Assembly: GCA_027593305.1 (NCBI GenBank)
Contig: JAQCJA010000138.1
Span: 1-9,703 of the forward strand
DNA from: a bacterium
GTDB lineage: Bacteria > Latescibacterota > UBA2968 > UBA8231
Direction of reading: 5' to 3'
Length of the DNA stretch: 9,703 bases
The position numbers were made by a program, and so were the translations under genes. Positions 6,237-9,703 of this stretch are shown here, in pieces. Position 1 is the first letter of the stretch. Every line of letters begins with the position of its first letter. The notes under the pieces were generated by a model. That model saw nothing but the letters and a program-made list of their open reading frames with translations. It searched no databases and was not told where the DNA came from.

Positions 6237-7245
6237 ATGTGAGTCCCTGGTGGCGACACAGATTGTTGATGCCGTGATCGAGGCCTGGTCGTCACGCCAG
6301 AACCGCATTCTGCGCCGTGCCTTCGGGCACGCTGTGGTGGGGCACAATCGCTACGCCATCTATGCCAGCGGCGAAGGGCAGATGTACGGCAAGACCCGAC
6401 GCGACGACTTTACCCACATTGGCGGCTACGAGGATCACGGCGTCGACATGCTCTTCGCCTGGGATCCGGATGGCGACCTCACCGGCGTGCTGCTGGTGCT
6501 GCCCTGCCCGTCGCAGGTCGACGAGCATCGGCGCGAATTTTCCGCCGACTACTGGCACGAGGTGCGCCTCGAACTCCGTCATCGCCTGGGCAAGGATCTC
6601 AGCGTCCTGGGACTGTGCGGTGCCGCCGGCGATCAGTCGCCGCACTTTCTGCTGTATGCCGAGCAGGAGCAGGAGATGCGGGAGCGCCGCGGACTCAGCG
6701 AGCGGCAGGAGATTGCCCAGCGGGTGGCGGATGCCGTGGACCGCGCCCTGGCCTGCACCTCGCCGGAAGACGCGCCGTGTATGTTGCAGCACAAATGGCG
6801 GCACCTCGAGCTGTCGCCACGACAGATCTCGCAGAAGGAGCGCGACTGGTCTGCGGTGGCCCTGGAGGAATCGGTCGGCAAAGGCGACACAGACTCGTGG
6901 TGGCCCACCGGGCTGCGCCGCGTCGTGGAGACCTTTGATGGCCGGCGCGAGTCGCCGCCGGTAGCCACGGAGATTCACGCGCTGCGTATCGGTGACCTCG
7001 TGCTGACGACCAACCCCTTTGAGCTGTTTCTCGATTATGCTCTGCGCATCAAGGCGCGCAGTCCTGCCCGGCAGACACTGGTCGTGCAGCTTGCCGGCAG
7101 GAACATGTATCTGCCCACTGCGCGTGCCGTCGAAGCCGGCAGTTATGGCGCCCTGCCTGTGGTGACCCCCGTCGGGCCGGAGGGAGGCGCCGAGCTGGTA
7201 GAGGAGACCCTCGCCCTCATTGCCGACATCTATGCGGACCAATGA
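5908..7245 (+). CDS. neutral-ceramidase-like hydrolase, 5' end lost
   Basis: The frame from 5908 to TGA 7243-7245 gives about 445 residues resembling the N-terminal catalytic domain of neutral/alkaline ceramidases (PF04734), which cleave amide bonds with zinc. Motifs are RDITPTRPALIQGQ just after the junction, ATHTHTS at about 6157-6177 (metal-binding histidines), VGHNRYAIYASGEGQMYG at about 6337-6390, CGAAGDQSPH at about 6616-6645, NPFELFLDYALR at 7012-7047 and YLPTARAVE at about 7108. The GPGG usually following the HxH motif is replaced by SLVLEDGFYPHPGG. Similar proteins in environmental bacteria are annotated as ceramidase-like or hypothetical, and sphingolipid substrates are not implied. 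No ATG, GTG or TTG stands at its natural beginning. Expression would need GTG 5971, an improbable TTG at 5758 inside the aminotransferase, or a ribosomal shift. No signal peptide remains. Its stop overlaps the next start. Confidence 0.72.
   Translation, partial: LGTATRDITPTRPALIQGQKHVRLGQTALDPLTVTAWVIGGPTDHAILVSCDLAFPSAGLYASVRAQLATQLSEIDPAAVILLATHTHTSLVLEDGFYPHPGGDVMTADECESLVATQIVDAVIEAWSSRQNRILRRAFGHAVVGHNRYAIYASGEGQMYGKTRRDDFTHIGGYEDHGVDMLFAWDPDGDLTGVLLVLPCPSQVDEHRREFSADYWHEVRLELRHRLGKDLSVLGLCGAAGDQSPHFLLYAEQEQEMRERRGLSERQEIAQRVADAVDRALACTSPEDAPCMLQHKWRHLELSPRQISQKERDWSAVALEESVGKGDTDSWWPTGLRRVVETFDGRRESPPVATEIHALRIGDLVLTTNPFELFLDYALRIKARSPARQTLVVQLAGRNMYLPTARAVEAGSYGALPVVTPVGPEGGAELVEETLALIADIYADQ
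5957..5961 (+). promoter_or_regulatory. possible Shine-Dalgarno AGGGA before GTG 5971
   Basis: AGGGA lies 9 nt upstream of GTG 5971, the first plausible in-frame start in the ceramidase-like frame after the deletion junction. It falls in ancestral coding sequence (Ile-Gln-Gly-Gln), so it is fortuitous at best, but it could allow a 424-residue product. Confidence 0.3.
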
Positions 7246-7260
7246 CCAGACCAATGAACA
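7237..7260. repeat. 12-bp tandem duplication at a stop/start overlap
   Basis: GACCAATGACCA (7237-7248) is followed by GACCAATGAACA (7249-7260), with 11 of 12 bases identical. Each copy carries an ATGA. The first overlaps the ceramidase-like stop; the second gives the start MNSRERML, which matches the superfamily better. Confidence 0.85.
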
Positions 7261-8309
7261 GCCGCGAGCGCATGCTGGCGGCGATGGATCGCCAGCCCGT
7301 CGACCGCGTGCCCACCGACATCTGGGCGACGGCGGAAGTCTGGTCCAAGCTGCGCGCCCACTTCGGCGCCGACACCGACATCCGCGCCGAGCTGCAGATC
7401 GACGGCATCGCCTCGGTGGTGCCACGTTACGTCGGCCCCGAGATGCCGGCGCAACCGGCGGGAGAATCCATCGACTTCTGGGGCATGCGCCGACGCCTTA
7501 CCGCACACGAAGGCGGCGCCTACAACGAGCAGATCCACTGGCCTCTCGCCGACGCCCGCAGCATCGATGAACTCGACGCCTACGCCTGGCCACAGACGGA
7601 CTGGTTCGACTATTCCCACATGCGGACCGAAGCCGAAGCGGCGCGCCGGCACCAGGCCGTGCAGTGCGGCTACATGGCCCCCTTCTACTATCACAACCTG
7701 CTGCGCGGCCTCGAACAGTCGCTTGTGGACCCGCTCGTCGACCCGGACTTCACCCACGCCTTGCTCGATCGTCTCTGTGGTTTCTTCGAAACACACCACC
7801 GGCGCATGTTCGAGACCTGCGGTGATCTCATCGACGTCGCCCAGGTCACCGACGACCTCGGCAGCCAGCACGGCCCGCTGATCAGCATGGAGTTATACCG
7901 GGACTTCTACGCCCGCTGGCACGGGCGCTTCATCGACCTGTGCCACGAATTCGACATCCGCGTCCTGCACCACGACGACGGCAGTTGCCGTCTGTTCCTG
8001 CCGCTGGTCGTCGACATGGGGATCGACGTGCTCAACCCCATCCAGTGGGTCTGCCCCGGCATGGACATGGTCGAGCTCAAAGCGGAGTTCGGCGATCGGA
8101 TCGCCTTTCACGGCGGCATGGAGAACCAGCGCATCCTGCCCTTCGGTACGCCCGAGCAGGTGCGCGCCGAGGTCCGTCACTGCATCGACAGCCTGATGAG
8201 CGACGGCACCGGTTTCATCCTCGCGCCCTGCCACAACCTGCAGGTGGTGACGCCGGTGGAGAACATCATCGCCATGTACGATGAGGCGGCCGGCTACGGG
8301 CGGCGCTGA
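7242..8309 (+). CDS. URO-D superfamily protein 3
   Basis: The protein has 355 residues from ATG 7242 (ATGA overlap with the previous gene) or 351 from ATG 7254 (MNSRERML), which looks like the ancestral start. Blocks include RVPTDIWATAEVW at 22-34, VTDDLGSQHGPLISMELY at 202-219, VLHHDDGSC at 241-249, NPIQWVCPGMD at 265-275, FHGGMENQRILPFGTPEQV at 289-307 and FILAPCHNLQ at 325-334. The last three are typical of URO-D-fold methyltransferase relatives, where HGG.D.Q..LPFGTPEEV is common. The His-x-Cys ligands are replaced by His-His-Asp-Asp, while Cys330 sits where the second zinc Cys of MtaA-like enzymes is expected. It lacks HemE signatures. The reading frame is clean throughout. It ends the coupled cluster, with 127 bp without a gene before the next start. 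Substrate and product are unknown. Confidence 0.82.
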   Translation: MTRPMNSRERMLAAMDRQPVDRVPTDIWATAEVWSKLRAHFGADTDIRAELQIDGIASVVPRYVGPEMPAQPAGESIDFWGMRRRLTAHEGGAYNEQIHWPLADARSIDELDAYAWPQTDWFDYSHMRTEAEAARRHQAVQCGYMAPFYYHNLLRGLEQSLVDPLVDPDFTHALLDRLCGFFETHHRRMFETCGDLIDVAQVTDDLGSQHGPLISMELYRDFYARWHGRFIDLCHEFDIRVLHHDDGSCRLFLPLVVDMGIDVLNPIQWVCPGMDMVELKAEFGDRIAFHGGMENQRILPFGTPEQVRAEVRHCIDSLMSDGTGFILAPCHNLQVVTPVENIIAMYDEAAGYGRR

Positions 8310-8436
8310 CGCGGACAGAGCGAACCGACCGAATCGGGACGCGCGTCTGCGCCCCCACAGATGCTGTGTTCCAGGGCCTCACCCCCCTGATCGGTGCGTG
8401 CCAATCCACCGAAGGTGCTCAGCCAGGGACGAGTCC

Positions 8437-9338
8437 ATGACACCACGCGAAGCCTTCCGGGCCCTCATGCGTTACGAACCGGTACATCGATTGCCCGTGC
8501 TGGCGCTGGAGCCCTTCGAACAGGCGGCGATCACTCGTTGGCATTCTGAGGGGCTGCCGGAGGGAATGCACCCGGTGGACTTTCTCGGGATGTCCCGGTT
8601 GGTTCAGGTGCCACTGGCGTGGGGACCGATTCCGGCATTTGAGCCCAGGATCATCTCGGAGGATGGCGAGTACGTCGTCGAAGTGGCCAGCATGGGCGGC
8701 ACCGTCCGTCGGCGCAAGGACAACCCATCCATGTTCTACGGCCACCTCGATCATCCTGTGGTGAACCGGAAGGACTGGGAGGAATACAGGCAGCGCTTCC
8801 AGTCCCGCACACCCGGGCGGCTGCCACTGGACTGGGCCACGACCGTGGCGCCGCGCCTCAATGCGTCGGTGGATCCTGTCGGCATCTGTCTGTTCCCGTT
8901 CTTCTTTCGCCTCGGCTTCTACGCGATGGGAATGGAGCGCTTTCTCACCATGTTCTACGACGACCCCGAACTGATGCACGAAGTGTTCTCCTACTGGAGC
9001 CGCTATGTCCTGGAGATGATCGAACCGGTTCTGGATCGCGTGCAGCTCGATTACGTCATGTTCGCCGAGGATCTCGCCGGCAAGAACGGTCCGCTGATTT
9101 CACCAGTGATCTACGAGACGTTCTGGCACCCCTGCCAGGACCCGATCATCGATATGCTGCGAGCCTACGGTGTGCCGGTGATCTGTCAGTGGAGTGCGGG
9201 ACAGTTCGACAGCCTGCTGCCGGGCATGCTCGAATACGGCCTCAACCGCCGGCCCTCGACGACATGGCGTCGCCGGACATGCCCTTCGCGCACTATCGAT
9301 ATCTGATCGAGAGACTGCAGGCGATCAGGCTTTCGTAG
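8437..9338 (+). pseudogene. URO-D superfamily protein 4, frameshifted by an internal deletion
   Basis: The gene starts at ATG 8437, with AGGGA at 8425-8429 seven nt upstream. It reads as a URO-D-like protein for 271 residues: MTPREAFRALMRYEPVHRLP at the start, MFAEDLAGKNGPLISP at 208-223 and CQWSAGQFDSLLPGMLEYG at 250-268. After Asn270-Arg271 the frame turns to an unrelated Arg-rich tail and stops at 9304-9306 (289 residues). In the frame beginning at 9249, PALDDMASPDMPFAHYRY then LIERLQAIRLS runs to a TAG at 9336-9338, a good C-terminus for this subfamily. The two halves total about 300 residues. From memory the subfamily is about 350-370, so roughly 60 residues, including the late-strand metal or substrate segment, have been deleted at 9247-9252, with loss of frame. 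If translated, the product would lack the C-terminal part of the barrel and is probably inactive. Confidence 0.78.
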
Positions 9339-9356
9339 CTCTCAGAAACCTTCTGG

Positions 9357-9385
9357 TTGTGGATCGTGATCTTCTTTGTTATCGT
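9357..9385 (+). promoter_or_regulatory. weak candidate promoter for the AbrB-VapC module
   Basis: TTGTGG (9357-9362) and TATCGT (9380-9385) are separated by 17 bp, an ideal spacing, with four of six consensus bases in each box. The stretch is the only AT-richer segment before the antitoxin gene. This is a consensus match only. Confidence 0.3.
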
Positions 9386-9399
9386 CTTACCGTGATCTT
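9365..9399. promoter_or_regulatory. direct repeat CGTGATCTT, possible antitoxin operator
   Basis: CGTGATCTT occurs at 9365-9373 and 9391-9399, 26 bp apart start to start (about 2.5 helical turns), flanking the candidate -10 box. AbrB-type antitoxins repress their own promoters, often from repeated sites, so autoregulation here is plausible. Confidence 0.35.
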
Positions 9400-9404
9400 A
9401 CTAC

Positions 9405-9408
9405 GGAG
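9405..9408 (+). promoter_or_regulatory. Shine-Dalgarno GGAG favouring start 9417 over 9411
   Basis: GGAG lies 8 nt before ATG 9417 but only 2 nt before the in-frame ATG 9411, which is too close for initiation. Confidence 0.5.
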
Positions 9409-9416
9409 ATATGGAG

Positions 9417-9668
9417 ATGGAACGAACGCGGTTGTCGAACAAAGGCCAGGTGGTCATTCCTCATAGAATCCGGGCAGCCCTGGGGTGGAAGGCCGGCGTG
9501 GAATTCTCTGTCGAAGAGGCCGATGGTGCCGTCACCCTCCGTCCCGTCGGTGACGCCTCGGCGACAACAGTCGATGAGGTATTCGGTTGTGTCGGTTACA
9601 AAGGGGAGCGGAAAACCCTGAAGCAGATGGCAGAAGCCATCGCCCACGGGGCGAAGCAGAAAAAATGA
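9417..9668 (+). CDS. AbrB/SpoVT-domain antitoxin (VapB/MazE type)
   Basis: The protein has 83 residues. MERTRLSNKGQVVIPHRIRA, then ALGWKAGVEFSVEEADGAVTL, forms the swapped-hairpin AbrB/SpoVT DNA-binding domain (residues 1 to about 44). The C-terminal part, TTVDEVFGCVGYKG and KTLKQMAEAI, is the toxin-binding tail seen in antitoxins paired with PIN toxins. It would neutralise the toxin encoded immediately downstream and repress the shared promoter. Its TGA (9666-9668) overlaps the toxin ATG (ATGA), typical of these modules. Start 9417 is chosen by ribosome-binding-site spacing and by the family start; 9411 would add only Met-Glu. Unlike the VapB remnant at 2220-2420, which is ribbon-helix-helix, this belongs to another antitoxin fold. 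No lesion is visible. Confidence 0.88.
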   Translation: MERTRLSNKGQVVIPHRIRAALGWKAGVEFSVEEADGAVTLRPVGDASATTVDEVFGCVGYKGERKTLKQMAEAIAHGAKQKK

Positions 9669-9703
9669 TCTCGGTCGATACAAACGTCGTCGTGCGTTTT
9701 CTT
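9665..9703 (+). CDS. vapC: PIN-domain toxin (VapC type), N-terminal 13 residues
   Basis: ATG 9665 overlaps the antitoxin stop. The visible residues MISVDTNVVVRFL are the standard first strand and helix of a PIN-domain ribonuclease, with Asp5 the first catalytic acidic residue. The gene runs off the window, so its integrity is unknown. Genetic position and sequence agree with a VapC-type toxin cutting RNA. Confidence 0.8.
   Translation, partial: MISVDTNVVVRFL

Noticed and set aside
6292..7425. 377-codon minus-strand open frame opposite the ceramidase-like gene
   Set aside because: Antisense shadow that also spans the next gene's start.
8338..8347. GACGCGCGTC palindrome in the gap before the fourth URO-D gene
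   Set aside because: A single 10-bp GC-rich palindrome with no repeat partner, T-run or promoter context; expected by chance at this GC content.
8281..8436. Upstream in-frame extension of the fourth URO-D gene to 8281
   Set aside because: The extra 52 residues are Arg/Pro-rich and overlap the previous gene, while ATG 8437 has a good Shine-Dalgarno and the family start MTPREAF.

Overview
The window is a high-GC, gene-dense stretch from a bacterium that looks like an uncultivated environmental or symbiotic lineage. The protein styles resemble those seen in Latescibacterota, Poribacteria or Planctomycetes genomes, but the sequence does not fix the taxon. Almost everything reads on the plus strand, and six gene pairs overlap by 4 nt (ATGA or GTGA), so tightly packed, translationally coupled transcription units are the rule.

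Layout. (1) 2-1856: an operon tail made of the end of an unidentified gene, a small SAM-dependent methyltransferase and a conserved protein of unknown function. (2) 1853-2420, minus strand: a dead VapBC toxin-antitoxin pair. vapB has an in-frame amber codon. vapC has a 12-bp tandem duplication, a 1-nt frameshift and a lost 3' end. (3) 2626-8309: the core cluster. It holds two coupled uroporphyrinogen-decarboxylase (URO-D) superfamily proteins, a DegT/DnrJ/EryC1-type PLP aminotransferase, a neutral-ceramidase-like hydrolase and a third URO-D-like protein. (4) 8437-9338: a fourth URO-D-like gene, broken by an internal deletion that shifts the frame. (5) 9417-9703: an AbrB/SpoVT-type antitoxin followed by the start of a PIN-domain toxin, a second VapBC-type module that runs off the edge.

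Two themes stand out. First, four URO-D-superfamily genes sit together with an aminotransferase and an amide-hydrolase-like protein. None looks like canonical HemE, and each has a different residue set where corrinoid-dependent methyltransferases of this superfamily carry a His-x-Cys zinc motif. A catabolic or one-carbon role on an unknown substrate is plausible but unproven. Second, the region is decaying. There are at least three deletion-type lesions (vapC 3' end, the aminotransferase/ceramidase-like junction, the fourth URO-D gene), one nonsense mutation and four short tandem duplications of 12-15 bp, three of them at gene boundaries. The aminotransferase has lost its C-terminal end and runs out of frame into the ceramidase-like gene, which in turn has lost its own start. 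Assembly error must be excluded before reading this as biology, but lesions of several kinds in separate genes fit real decay by slippage and small deletions.

No gap exceeds 300 bases. No rRNA, tRNA, CRISPR array or transposase was seen.
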